From Chryseobacterium paludis (lineage in GTDB: Bacteria > Bacteroidota > Bacteroidia > Flavobacteriales > Weeksellaceae), in NCBI RefSeq assembly GCF_025403485.1, contig NZ_CP099966.1, positions 3,509,001 through 3,573,000 of the forward strand: DNA of 64,000 nucleotides, written 5' to 3'. The position numbers and the translations under genes are program-made. The notes beneath the pieces are model-generated. The model was not told the DNA's origin, ran no database searches, and worked only from the letters and a program-made list of their open reading frames with translations. Positions 26,940 to 35,058 of this stretch are shown piece after piece; within the stretch, counting starts at the first letter, position 1, and each line of letters starts with the position of its first letter.

Positions 26940-27452
26940 CTATTTTTCATCAAGATAGACCAAATATCCCTCAAAATCATCATCGAGATTTTTAAGAACT
27001 TTGGCATCGTTCATCTTTTCAATCAGAGCATCTATAAAGAAACTTTTTTCAAAAAACTGACGGTGGATACCAGGGAGAATTTCCATAAAATAATCCATTC
27101 CGATTTTATTATTATGAAGATCCATTTTTGTTTCTAATGGTTTGTTGGGAAACAATTCTTCGTGTAAATCTGTTATTCTCTTACAAAAGTCGAGTGCTTT
27201 TTGAGGTGAGGAAATTTTAGAACAATACATGATAATAAAACAGCACCACAAGGCATGTCTGAATGCATTTCCTATTCCATTATTGGAAGCTGTATCGGGA
27301 AACCGTTTTTGAGCGATAGTAAAAGCTTTGACGGTAGCATGAAAACTTAATATAGAAAACAAAGGATGTGGTAAGACAAGTGATAAAAGACGAAGAATCT
27401 TTTTAAAACTCATTGTCCGAATCGTACTGAAAAATATCTTAAAAGTTCTCAT
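26940..27452 (-). CDS. DUF6973-like protein
   Basis: 170 residues (or 157 from Met14). A hydrophobic, basic N-terminus (FKKILRLLSLVLPHPLF) suggests membrane association. Conserved-looking residues GIGNAFRHALWCC, DLHEEL, and DLHNNKIGMDYF resemble the DUF6973 domain, with His in RHALW and the Asp/Asn-Asn-Gly pattern as possible active-site residues. Function unknown. Start is uncertain: the upstream accD terminator ends only about 5 bases before the first ATG, so a separate promoter and the ATG at 27413 (MSFKKILRLL) are likely. Confidence 0.65.
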   Translation of the reverse strand: MRTFKIFFSTIRTMSFKKILRLLSLVLPHPLFSILSFHATVKAFTIAQKRFPDTASNNGIGNAFRHALWCCFIIMYCSKISSPQKALDFCKRITDLHEELFPNKPLETKMDLHNNKIGMDYFMEILPGIHRQFFEKSFFIDALIEKMNDAKVLKNLDDDFEGYLVYLDEK

Positions 27453-27456
27453 AAAT

Positions 27457-27486
27457 AAAAATCTCTCCCTAATTAGAGAGAGATTA
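27457..27486 (-). terminator. accD terminator
   Basis: Read on the minus strand, TAATCTCTC and GAGAGATTT arms form a hairpin with a following TTTTTATTT tail. It lies 20 bases after the accD stop and immediately before the first ATG of the next gene. Confidence 0.8.
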
Positions 27487-27506
27487 TATTGTTTTTGTTA
27501 CAAATT

Positions 27507-28361
27507 TTAAGCATGTACTGCTAATAAATTTACTGTTTTAGCAACAACATCTTTAATCTCGGTTCTTTTTACGATAAAGTCCACAAAACCTTTTTCCTGA
27601 AGGAATTCTGAGGTTTGGAAGCCTTCTGGTAAATCTCTACCAATCGTTTCACGGATAACTCTTGGTCCCGCAAAACCGATTAAAGCTTTAGGTTCAGCCA
27701 TAATAATATCGGCTGTCATTGCAAAAGAAGCCGTAATACCTCCAAAAGTAGGATCACATAAATAAGCAATATATAAAAGACCTGCTTCTGAAAGTTGAGC
27801 TAATTTAGCCTGTACTTTTGCCAGTTGCATTAGAGAATAAGTTGCCTCCTGCATTCTAGCACCTCCAGACTGACAAATGATCATATAAGGAAGTTTATGA
27901 GCAATACAGTAATCTACAGCTCTCCTGATTTTTTCACCCATTACAGAACCTAATGATCCCCCAATAAAAGCAAAGTCCATACAAGAAACTACCATTTGAG
28001 TTCCATTTACAGTTCCTACTGCATTTCTGATAGAATCCGTAAGTTTTGTTTTTGCTCTTACTTCTTTTAAACGGTCTACGTAAGGCTTTGTATCTTTAAA
28101 GTTTAGGATGTCTATACTTTCAACATTAGCATCTAGTTCAGTGAATTTACCTTCATCAAAAAGGATATCAAAAAATTCTGCACTTCCTATTCTTACATGA
28201 AACCCATCTTCAGGAGAAACGTAATTATTTTTCTTAAGTTCCTCGTGTTCTACTACTTTTCCTGATGGAGTTTGGTGCCAAAGCCCCTTAGGAACATCCT
28301 TTTTTTCATCAGTAGAAGTGGTAATGTTTTTAGCTTTTCTTTTAAACCAGTCGAATGCCAT
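27507..28361 (-). CDS. accD: Acetyl-CoA carboxylase carboxyltransferase subunit beta (without zinc ribbon cysteines)
   Basis: 284 residues. AccD with AccA transfers carboxyl from carboxybiotin to acetyl-CoA in the first step of fatty acid synthesis. The crotonase-fold core is clear: GTVNGTQMVVSCMDFAFIGG, ICQSGGARMQEATYSLMQ, DPTFGGITASFAMTADI, EPKALIGFAGPRVIRETIGR. The N-terminal zinc ribbon of E. coli AccD (CxxC...CxxC) is recognisable by alignment (GLWHQTPSGKVV, NNYVSPEDGFHVRIGS) but all four cysteines are replaced. Flavobacterial AccD proteins I know show the same change, so it is a lineage trait. Confidence 0.95.
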   Translation of the reverse strand: MAFDWFKRKAKNITTSTDEKKDVPKGLWHQTPSGKVVEHEELKKNNYVSPEDGFHVRIGSAEFFDILFDEGKFTELDANVESIDILNFKDTKPYVDRLKEVRAKTKLTDSIRNAVGTVNGTQMVVSCMDFAFIGGSLGSVMGEKIRRAVDYCIAHKLPYMIICQSGGARMQEATYSLMQLAKVQAKLAQLSEAGLLYIAYLCDPTFGGITASFAMTADIIMAEPKALIGFAGPRVIRETIGRDLPEGFQTSEFLQEKGFVDFIVKRTEIKDVVAKTVNLLAVHA

Positions 28362-28441
28362 TTATAAAATTTTAGATTTAGACTTTGGATTAGTTAGATT
28401 TTAAAAAAGTTATTTAAAACCTAAAATCCAAAATTTATAAT

Positions 28442-29512
28442 TTATTTAAGCGTATTTACGTTATTTAAATCTTCAAAAGCTTTACCCAATCTTGTAGAGA
28501 AAGTTTCCTCACCTTTTCTTACCCAAACTCTTGGATCATAGAATTTCTTGTTAGGCTTTTCCTCTCCCTCAGGGTTTCCGATTTGAGATCTTAAATATTC
28601 AATATTGTTTACCATATAATCTCTTACGCCTTCTGTATAAGCGAATTGAAGATCTGTGTCGATATTCATTTTGATAACACCATAATCAATAGCTTCTCTG
28701 ATCTCCTCTAAAGTAGAACCAGAACCTCCATGGAATACAAAGTTTACAGGTTTATCAGCTGTTCCGAATTTCTCCTGAACAAATTTCTGAGAATTATCTA
28801 ATATTTTTGGTGTAAGAACCACATTTCCTGGTTTATATACTCCATGTACGTTCCCAAAAGCAGCAGCGATAGTAAAGTTGTCAGAAACAGCTTTTAATTT
28901 TTCATATGTATAAGCTACATCTTCTGGTTGAGTATATAATTTAGAGTTGTCTACATCAGAATTGTCAACACCATCTTCTTCTCCTCCTGTTACACCAATC
29001 TCAACCTCTAAAGTCATTTTCATTTTAGCCATTCTTTCGAAATATCTGGCAGAAACTTCAATGTTTTCTTCTAAAGGCTCCTCAGAAAGATCCAACATGT
29101 GAGATGAATAAAGAGATTTTCCTGTTAATTTAAAGAATTCCTCATTAGCATCCATTATACCATCAATCCATGGCAATAATTTTTTTGCACAGTGGTCTGT
29201 ATGTAAAATTACAGTAGCTCCGTAAGCTTCAGCTAAAGTATGAATATGTTTTGCTCCGGCAATTGCTCCTAGTACAGCAGCTTTTTGTCCGTCGTTGCTT
29301 AATCCTTTTCCTGCATTGAAAGCAGCTCCACCATTTGAAAACTGAATAATAACAGGAGAATTTAATTTTGCTGCAGTCTCCATAACAGCGTTTACATTGC
29401 TAGAACCGATAACGTTTACAGCTGGTAACGCAAATTTATTTTCTTTAGCATACTGAAAAATATCAGTAACTAATTGACCTGTGGCAACTCCTGCCGGAAA
29501 AATTCTGCTCAT
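28442..29512 (-). CDS. fbaA: Class II fructose-bisphosphate aldolase
   Basis: 356 residues, zinc-dependent aldolase of glycolysis and gluconeogenesis cleaving fructose-1,6-bisphosphate. Motifs: SNGGAAFNAGKGL, the zinc ligand region VILHTDHCAKKLLPWIDG, YSSHMLDLSEEPLEENIE, LEVEIGVTGGEEDGVDN, NVHGVYKPGNVVL and FHGGSGSTLEEIREAI. It has the extended-loop class IIA length, like E. coli FbaA. The 80-base gap to accD holds no clear terminator but an AT-rich inverted repeat, so its relation to accD transcription is unsettled. Confidence 0.95.
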   Translation of the reverse strand: MSRIFPAGVATGQLVTDIFQYAKENKFALPAVNVIGSSNVNAVMETAAKLNSPVIIQFSNGGAAFNAGKGLSNDGQKAAVLGAIAGAKHIHTLAEAYGATVILHTDHCAKKLLPWIDGIMDANEEFFKLTGKSLYSSHMLDLSEEPLEENIEVSARYFERMAKMKMTLEVEIGVTGGEEDGVDNSDVDNSKLYTQPEDVAYTYEKLKAVSDNFTIAAAFGNVHGVYKPGNVVLTPKILDNSQKFVQEKFGTADKPVNFVFHGGSGSTLEEIREAIDYGVIKMNIDTDLQFAYTEGVRDYMVNNIEYLRSQIGNPEGEEKPNKKFYDPRVWVRKGEETFSTRLGKAFEDLNNVNTLK

Positions 29513-29582
29513 GTTTTACTTTTTAAAAATATTATTAGGTGTTTGTAAAGTTGTTGTAAAGGTAAGAAATTTTGCTTAATTG

Positions 29583-30449
29583 CTAATTTCTTTTATCCCG
29601 TCCCCAGAGTAGTTTTTGGCGGATGGTTTCGTAGAAACTTAAGTTGTTAGGTTGAACCAAAAGGATCTGAAAATCAGCCTTTTTGATGACGATTTCTTTA
29701 TCTGTTTCTATATGTATCAATCTTGAATCCAAAGAAAGAGAGTATTGGGATACCCGGCTTTCTACTTTAAATTTTATTTCTACCCGATCATTAACCACCA
29801 AAGGTCTCACATTCAAATTGTGAGGAGCAATAGGAGTAATGACAAAGTTTTCGTTATTGGGAGAGATAATTGGTCCGCCACAACTTAAAGAATAAGCAGT
29901 AGAACCAGTAGGTGTAGAAACAATAACCCCGTCTCCCCAGAATACATTTAGAAATTCATCGTTTATAAAAGAATCTACAGTAATCATTGATGTGGTTTCC
30001 TTTCTTGAAACAGTGACATCATTCAAAGCATATGGGAAAAATTCATCTGATCTTGGTGAAACTACTTCAATTACAGAACGGCGACTGGTTTTTACATCTC
30101 CTTTTAAGATGGCATCCAGTTCCTTGAAAGCTTCTTCTTTAGTAAAACTTGCTAAAAAACCCAGTCTTCCTGTATTTACCCCAACAATAGGGATTTCAAG
30201 GTCTTCAATAAAAGTAAGTGAATTTACAATAGTTCCATCACCTCCAAAAGTGAAGAAAAGGTCTACTTCTTTATCTATAAGATCCTGCTTATTGTTAAAT
30301 GTTTCGAAAATTTTTGAAAACTGAAGAGCTTCAGCCATTTCATCATACAAAACAGATTTTACACCTCTGCCTTCAAGTTCTGAAACAAATTTGCTTAAAT
30401 ATAAAAAAGTATCGAGATCTTTTTTTTGAGAATATATAGCTGCCTTCAT
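29583..30449 (-). CDS. nadK: NAD kinase
   Basis: 288 residues. Makes NADP+ from NAD+ with ATP or polyphosphate. The diagnostic FTFGGDGTIVNSL motif (about residues 68-80), GVNTGRLGFLASF, and the C-terminal GDGVIVSTPTGSTAYSLSCGGPI and APHNLNVRPLVV blocks are all present. Normal length. It begins 1 base after the stop of the CBS-domain gene and so forms an operon with it, an arrangement seen in related genomes. Confidence 0.95.
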   Translation of the reverse strand: MKAAIYSQKKDLDTFLYLSKFVSELEGRGVKSVLYDEMAEALQFSKIFETFNNKQDLIDKEVDLFFTFGGDGTIVNSLTFIEDLEIPIVGVNTGRLGFLASFTKEEAFKELDAILKGDVKTSRRSVIEVVSPRSDEFFPYALNDVTVSRKETTSMITVDSFINDEFLNVFWGDGVIVSTPTGSTAYSLSCGGPIISPNNENFVITPIAPHNLNVRPLVVNDRVEIKFKVESRVSQYSLSLDSRLIHIETDKEIVIKKADFQILLVQPNNLSFYETIRQKLLWGRDKRN

Positions 30450-30450
30450 G

Positions 30451-31101
30451 TTATATTTCTATAAATTTTTGGAAAAAACCAAATCGGTCTTTAAACAGAT
30501 CGGTCTTTTCATCAGAATAGAATTTTTCAACAATTCTGTAATCATATCGATCAAAAGTTGCATCAATAGACGCCAGATTTTCATTGCTGATCTTAATGGT
30601 AACACGAACAACCTCTTCAGACATAAAACTGATAAAACCACCATAAAACTTTGAATTGTTGCTTTCCACAATATTGGCAATTTCAGTCATCGAATATTTT
30701 CTCGCCGGAGCTTCTACCGTGAGAATGGCCCCAGATTCTGAAAATAAAGGATAGCGTGACATATCTTGAAAAACATCTTCACAGGTGATATATCCCAAAT
30801 ATTTTTCTGTCTTACTGATTACAGGGATCACATTGGAATTGAACGTGTAAAACAAACGGATACTGTCCATGATATTGTTATCTTCAAGAATAGCAAATCG
30901 CTCAACCTGATGCTCAAGATCTTTTAACGTTCCTTCTGTCTCATGAAGAAAGTCTTTAGCAATAGCCCCATAAAAGTGATGGGATTTTTTAATGAAAATA
31001 TGGGTATATCCAAAATCTTCTAATGTACTTCTTGCTGATTCTATTGAGTCAGTCAGGCTAAAACACGGGAAATCCTTTGAGATATAGTCCTTGATAAACA
31101 T
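30451..31101 (-). CDS. CBS-domain protein
   Basis: 216 residues. Two CBS motifs in the first 130 residues (DSIESARSTLEDFGYTHIFI, and NIMDSIRLFYTFNSNVIPVI with GYITCEDVF), which usually bind adenine nucleotides. A C-terminal 80-residue domain (GAILTVEAPARKYSMTEIAN, VVRVTIKISNENLASIDATF) has an ACT-like beta-alpha-beta pattern. It is cotranscribed with nadK, so a nucleotide-sensing link is plausible, but nothing shows it directly. The 5' region 31102-31285 lacks a minus-strand CDS. Confidence 0.85.
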   Translation of the reverse strand: MFIKDYISKDFPCFSLTDSIESARSTLEDFGYTHIFIKKSHHFYGAIAKDFLHETEGTLKDLEHQVERFAILEDNNIMDSIRLFYTFNSNVIPVISKTEKYLGYITCEDVFQDMSRYPLFSESGAILTVEAPARKYSMTEIANIVESNNSKFYGGFISFMSEEVVRVTIKISNENLASIDATFDRYDYRIVEKFYSDEKTDLFKDRFGFFQKFIEI

Positions 31102-31185
31102 TGTGCTAATTTATAAAAAATTAAACGAAACTGTTTTGTAATATTCGGTTTTTTTTTCGGAAAAATAAAAAATGCGAACCAAAAA

Positions 31186-31216
31186 TTTGTTTGTAAATAA
31201 AAAAAAATTATCTTTG
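31186..31216 (+). promoter_or_regulatory. Consensus Bacteroidota promoter with no gene downstream
   Basis: TTTG at 31186-31189, 19 bases, then TATCTTTG at 31209-31216: both elements match the consensus. The next plus-strand gene begins only at 32500, beyond a hairpin, so the promoter likely drives a short RNA. Confidence 0.65.
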
Positions 31217-31221
31217 TCGCC

Positions 31222-31291
31222 TTTCATTTTTACTTTTTATTAGATTTATTTCAAACTGCACTGTCTTTTAGACATATGCAGTTTTTTATTT
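31222..31291 (+). ncRNA. Candidate small RNA of about 70 nt
   Basis: Start is inferred from the promoter at 31186-31216. The RNA would be AU-rich and end in a long hairpin: AAACTGCA (31253-31260) pairs with TGCAGTTT (31277-31284), and inside it TGTCT (31262-31266) pairs with AGACA (31270-31274), followed by a T-run. The hairpin's tail faces plus, so it does not serve the trmH-like gene on the minus strand. The 3' end overlaps that gene's stop codon by a few bases. No ORF of note lies inside. Confidence 0.4.
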
Positions 31292-31816
31292 TAAAGCCTT
31301 TGTGAACTCCCACATTACGATACCTCCACACACACTTACATTTAAAGAATGTTTAGTTCCTAACTGAGGAATTTCCAAGAATACATCAATGTTTTCCAAA
31401 GCTTCATCACTTATACCATCCACTTCATTACCGAGGATTAAAGCATATTTCTTTGATTTATCGATTGTAAAATCAGTGATCATCGTACTGTTGCTGGTTT
31501 GTTCGATACCAATAATTTCAAATCCCTGACTTTTTAAATCCTGAATCGTTATATTAATATCTTTTTCATAACCCCAATCCACACTTTCTGTAGCCCCCAA
31601 TGCCGCTTTATGAATTTCGCGATGAGGAGGTTGCGGGGTAATTCCGCAAAGAATTATTTTTTCAATTAAAAAAGCATCAGCCGTTCTGAACGTGGCTCCC
31701 ACATTATGCATACTTCTTATATTATCCAAAATGACGATCAAAGGAATCTTCTCAACTTTCTTAAATGTTTCTACATCTATTCTGTTGAGTTCTTCCAGTT
31801 TTAATTTATGTACCAA
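31286..31816 (-). CDS. TrmH/SpoU family RNA 2'-O-methyltransferase
   Basis: 176 residues of the SPOUT superfamily. Signature motifs are NVGATFRTADAFLIEKIIL, ALILGNEVDGIS and LNVSVCGGIVMWEF, which form the S-adenosylmethionine knot. It methylates ribose in tRNA or rRNA; the target is not deducible, and the compact length without an N-terminal substrate domain fits TrmL- or TrmH-like enzymes. It starts 5 bases after the stop of the MORN-repeat gene on the same strand. Confidence 0.9.
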   Translation of the reverse strand: MVHKLKLEELNRIDVETFKKVEKIPLIVILDNIRSMHNVGATFRTADAFLIEKIILCGITPQPPHREIHKAALGATESVDWGYEKDINITIQDLKSQGFEIIGIEQTSNSTMITDFTIDKSKKYALILGNEVDGISDEALENIDVFLEIPQLGTKHSLNVSVCGGIVMWEFTKALK

Positions 31817-31821
31817 TTATA

Positions 31822-32442
31822 TTATTTTGTAGAGATTAATTTTCCGTTTTTGTAAATTTCTGTTTTTTCAACACTTCCATCTTCACGATAATGAACCCTG
31901 GTACCATTCCATTGGTCATTGGCAAACTCGGTCTCACGCTGAACTTTTCCCGATGGATAAAGCATTTTCCATTTCCCTGTTGCCACCCCATTTTCATAAT
32001 AACCAATCTGTTTTACAGACTTTCCATTTTCATAAAAGACTTTGCTTTCACCATTCAGTTTTCCTAACTTATAATTAGAAATTTCAGTAATCGTTCCCGA
32101 AGGTGAATAAAAGGTACCTGTTAAACTATTATCATAGACATTTTTTTCACCATTCCTAAAAGCTTCTTTTGAGGTTAAGACTCCGTTTTTGTCATAATAA
32201 ACCCATTCCTTTATTTTGTAGTCTTTTTTGTACTCTCCTTGAGCTTGAATTTTTCCATTTTCATAATAGAAAACAGCATCACCATCAAGCTTTCCCTTTT
32301 TCCATTCAGCAACTTCTTTTACCTGTCCATTTTCAAAGAATTGTTTGCAGCTTCCTTCCTGTAACCCATCTTTATATCCGCATGGTTTTTGTGCAATAGC
32401 CAACGAAGATGCAGAAAATAATAAAAGAAAAATGTATTTCAT
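31822..32442 (-). CDS. Exported MORN-repeat (YwqK-like) protein
   Basis: 206 residues with a signal peptide (MKYIFLLLFSASSLAIAQ). The rest is about seven repeats of the type GxxxYYxNGKxxxxGxYKxG (for example DGDAVFYYENGKIQAQGEYK and NGESKVFYENGKSVKQIGYY), the MORN_2/YwqK pattern. Automated annotation often calls these antitoxin, but no toxin is adjacent and the protein is exported. A structural or envelope-binding role is more likely. It shares a divergent promoter region with the 32500 gene. Confidence 0.85.
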   Translation of the reverse strand: MKYIFLLLFSASSLAIAQKPCGYKDGLQEGSCKQFFENGQVKEVAEWKKGKLDGDAVFYYENGKIQAQGEYKKDYKIKEWVYYDKNGVLTSKEAFRNGEKNVYDNSLTGTFYSPSGTITEISNYKLGKLNGESKVFYENGKSVKQIGYYENGVATGKWKMLYPSGKVQRETEFANDQWNGTRVHYREDGSVEKTEIYKNGKLISTK

Positions 32443-32445
32443 AGA

Positions 32446-32493
32446 TTTTTTTATTTCAAAAATAGTAAAATAGTTATATTTGAAATAAAAAAA
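32446..32493. promoter_or_regulatory. Divergent promoter pair within a perfect 15-bp inverted repeat
   Basis: Arms 32446-32460 and 32479-32493 are perfect reverse complements (TTTATTTCAAA/TTTGAAATAAA plus A/T tails). Plus-strand box TATATTTG (32475-32482) and minus-strand box TATTTTTG (32457-32464) each overlap one arm, so the promoters face outward symmetrically. Confidence 0.6.
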
Positions 32494-32499
32494 TATGAT

Positions 32500-33099
32500 A
32501 TGAAAAATTTACTTATACTAATAACGTTAATGTCTGCTTTTATATTATCAAAGGCACAAAATACATATTATCCACAAGCTTTCTTCGATAAAAAATTAGC
32601 TCAGAGTATGATTGGTTTTGGAAATTCTACCATTGAAGGAGTAGCATCCACAAAACAAAAAAACAGTTGGGGATTTAAACCATTGCTTGGGGAAAAACAT
32701 TATGCTCCTGAAGGAACCGTAGTCATGCTTTTTCCTGTAACCCCATACTTTGAAGAGTTTTACAACATGAGAAAGAAATATGAAAATAGAAAAACAACTG
32801 TTTATATGTCCGAAGAAGCGTTTAAATATAGAATAGATGCTTATACAGACGCTCATGGACGGTTTAAATTTGAAAAACTGAAACCAGGCAAATATTATCT
32901 GGAAACGATTGTAAACTTTACAGCTACAGCAAATTATCAACAACAAACCGGACAATCAGATGCTTACAATGTTTATGGTGGCTATCTGTACTCCACTCCG
33001 ATATATCAAACTTTTTTCTATAATTATGCTTCATCAAGTAGAGAAAGTAAATTCGTAGAAATAAAACAAGATGGCGAGTTAAAAGAAATCAACCTTTAA
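32500..33099 (+). CDS. Exported hypothetical protein with carboxypeptidase-regulatory-like domain
   Basis: 199 residues. Signal peptide MKNLLILITLMSAFILSKAQ. A central segment (TDAHGRFKFEKLKPGKYYLE) has the pattern of a short CarboxypepD_reg/Cna-B-like beta sandwich, which often turns up in surface proteins of the phylum. The rest (ASTKQKNSWGFKPLLGEKHY) is unknown. A YQQQTGQSDAYNVYGGYLYS region may be a loop. Its stop codon overlaps that of the bestrophin gene in a shared palindrome. Confidence 0.7.
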   Translation: MKNLLILITLMSAFILSKAQNTYYPQAFFDKKLAQSMIGFGNSTIEGVASTKQKNSWGFKPLLGEKHYAPEGTVVMLFPVTPYFEEFYNMRKKYENRKTTVYMSEEAFKYRIDAYTDAHGRFKFEKLKPGKYYLETIVNFTATANYQQQTGQSDAYNVYGGYLYSTPIYQTFFYNYASSSRESKFVEIKQDGELKEINL

Positions 33100-33109
33100 A
33101 GGTTGATTT
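33086..33109. terminator. Palindromic bidirectional terminator across two stop codons
   Basis: A perfect 24-bp palindrome centred at 33097/33098 (half-site AAATCAACC) that contains both stop codons of the converging genes. A T-rich stretch follows on the plus strand. No loop other than the central TTTAAA, so the stem is at most about nine pairs. Confidence 0.7.
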
Positions 33110-33989
33110 TATTTTTTAGTCCCATAATCTGGTGAACACTCTTTTCGATATTTTGTGCTATTGTTTCCATAGGAATATCATTTTCGTCATTATTGAAAGG
33201 ATCTTCTATTTCTTCTGCAATAAGTTCCAGACTCATTAAAACGTAATAGACAAAGACTGTAAGAGGGATCATGAATAAGCCAATGCTAATTACATAAGCC
33301 ACAGGCAGTGCCAATACATAAAGTATAATGAATTTCTTCACAAAGGAAGAATAAGAATAGGGGATCGGTGTGTTTTTTATTCTTTCACAACCCCCACATA
33401 TATCTAGGAAACCGGAAAGTTGAGTGTCAAGAAATACCATTTCTATATCTGAAATTTTACCTTCTTTTTTCAATTGGTTTAATTTGTGGCTAAGGAGAAT
33501 AACAATTTCACTCGGCCCATGATGTTTAAGAGATTTTTCTATCTCTGAATAATCTTCATCTAATGCGAGTCTTGTAGATTCTTTAGAGAGATGTTTAGCC
33601 AGAAAATGAGGAAAAAACTTTAAATACCGTGCTATTTGTTCCGCACTTTGTCTGTCATTTTCAAGAATAAGATTAATTTTTATAGCAAAATTTCTGGTAT
33701 CATTAACCAGTTTTCCCCATAACTTTCTTCCTTCCCACCATCTGTCATATGCTGTATTGGTTCTGAAAACCAGTAATAAAGAAAGTACAAAACCTAGCAG
33801 AGAATGAATCATACCCACATTGCTTACCGCTGATTTTGAAGTGAGGTGAAGGTATTCAATTTCCAGATATTCTATCCCATAAGAGTATATCCCAACTACG
33901 ATCATCGACGGAAAAAGAATTTTCAAAGTATCACTTTTATGTAAACTGAAAAGGATCTTCAGGAAATGTTTGGTGTTGTAGACTCTCAT
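33096..33989 (-). CDS. Bestrophin family ion channel
   Basis: 297 residues, member of the bestrophin/UPF0187 family of pentameric membrane channels. Four main hydrophobic segments (about 25-42, 56-76, 212-232, 235-252), FRTNTAYDRWWEGRKLWGKL after the second helix, and the GxxPFxxDxND-like tail IEDPFNNDENDIPME match bacterial homologues such as KpBest. Bacterial bestrophins conduct mostly cations. Converges with the 32500 gene with a 4-base overlap. Confidence 0.92.
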   Translation of the reverse strand: MRVYNTKHFLKILFSLHKSDTLKILFPSMIVVGIYSYGIEYLEIEYLHLTSKSAVSNVGMIHSLLGFVLSLLLVFRTNTAYDRWWEGRKLWGKLVNDTRNFAIKINLILENDRQSAEQIARYLKFFPHFLAKHLSKESTRLALDEDYSEIEKSLKHHGPSEIVILLSHKLNQLKKEGKISDIEMVFLDTQLSGFLDICGGCERIKNTPIPYSYSSFVKKFIILYVLALPVAYVISIGLFMIPLTVFVYYVLMSLELIAEEIEDPFNNDENDIPMETIAQNIEKSVHQIMGLKNKINL

Positions 33990-34177
33990 AAATTTAGTTG
34001 ATGGTACAAATATAATTTTTTTCGATTTATCCTTAGTCTATGCATTATTGATTTATTTTCTTACACAATCCTTTCTATTAACAGTACTATTAGGATTTTA
34101 AAGAAAATGTAAAAAGTAAAATTTTTATAAATTTCAAAAAAACATTACTTTTATTTCACATTAAATCAGCCAACAAA

Positions 34178-35056
34178 ATGATTCTCGAAAAAGTAGATGT
34201 TGTAAATGATATTAGTAAAGAAGATTTTCAGAAAGATTATTTCAGGAAAAAAAAGCCTCTGCTGATCAAAAATTTCGCAAGCCGGTGGGAAGCTTTTGAT
34301 CAATGGAATCTCGCTTATATTCGTGAAAAAGCGGGAGAACAAGAAGTTCCATTATATGATAATAAACCGGCAAATGCAGCCAAAAGTTCAGATGCTCCGG
34401 TTACCCATATGAAAATGAAGGATTATATAGATACTATAAAAAGCAAACCTTCAGATCTCCGTATTTTCTTCTATATTATTACTGACAGACTTCCTGAGCT
34501 TTTAAAAAACTTTACCTATCCTGATCTTGGCATAAAATTTTTTAAAAGGCTTCCTACCTTATTTTTTGGAGGAAGCGAGGCTCATGTTTTAATGCATTAT
34601 GATGTTGATTTGGGAGATTTCATGCATATTCATTTTGAAGGAAAAAAAAGGATATTATTGTTTGATCAGGAGCAGTCTGCTTTTCTTTATAAGGTTCCTT
34701 TATCTGTTCATACAGTCTATGATATAGATTATGAAAATCCAGATTATGAGAAATTTCCGGCTTTACAATATGCTAAAGGATATGAGATTTTTATGGAACA
34801 TGGAGATGCTCTTTTCATACCGGGAGCATTTTGGCATTTTAACAGATATCTTGAACCTGGTTTTTCATTGTCACTCCGAGCACTTCCTAATAAACCAAAG
34901 GTTTTTGCAAGTATGCTTTACCATGTTTTTGTTATGAGATATACTGATAAGCTGTTAAGGAAGTTCTTTAAAGCAAAGTGGGTAAATTATAAACAAAAAT
35001 GGGCTTATGAAAAAAGCACAAAAGCGTTAGAAAAACAGTTGAAGGGAAACAAATAA
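34178..35056 (+). CDS. Cupin-like (JmjC-type) protein
   Basis: 292 residues with a cupin_8 fold related to JmjC and FIH 2-oxoglutarate dioxygenases. The metal triad is visible: HYDVD (His and Asp, in ALVLMHYDVD-type context HVLMHYDVDLGDFMHIHFEG) and the distal His in GDALFIPGAFWHFNR. A conserved opening DFQKDYFRKKKPLLIKNFA also fits. These enzymes hydroxylate protein or tRNA targets; the substrate here is unknown. Stops converge, 2 bases apart, with the GNAT gene on the other strand. Confidence 0.85.
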   Translation: MILEKVDVVNDISKEDFQKDYFRKKKPLLIKNFASRWEAFDQWNLAYIREKAGEQEVPLYDNKPANAAKSSDAPVTHMKMKDYIDTIKSKPSDLRIFFYIITDRLPELLKNFTYPDLGIKFFKRLPTLFFGGSEAHVLMHYDVDLGDFMHIHFEGKKRILLFDQEQSAFLYKVPLSVHTVYDIDYENPDYEKFPALQYAKGYEIFMEHGDALFIPGAFWHFNRYLEPGFSLSLRALPNKPKVFASMLYHVFVMRYTDKLLRKFFKAKWVNYKQKWAYEKSTKALEKQLKGNK

Positions 35057-35058
35057 AA

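Noticed and set aside
31822..32442. YwqK-type antitoxin of a toxin-antitoxin system
   Set aside because: The protein has a signal peptide and no toxin gene is adjacent; only the repeat pattern matches.
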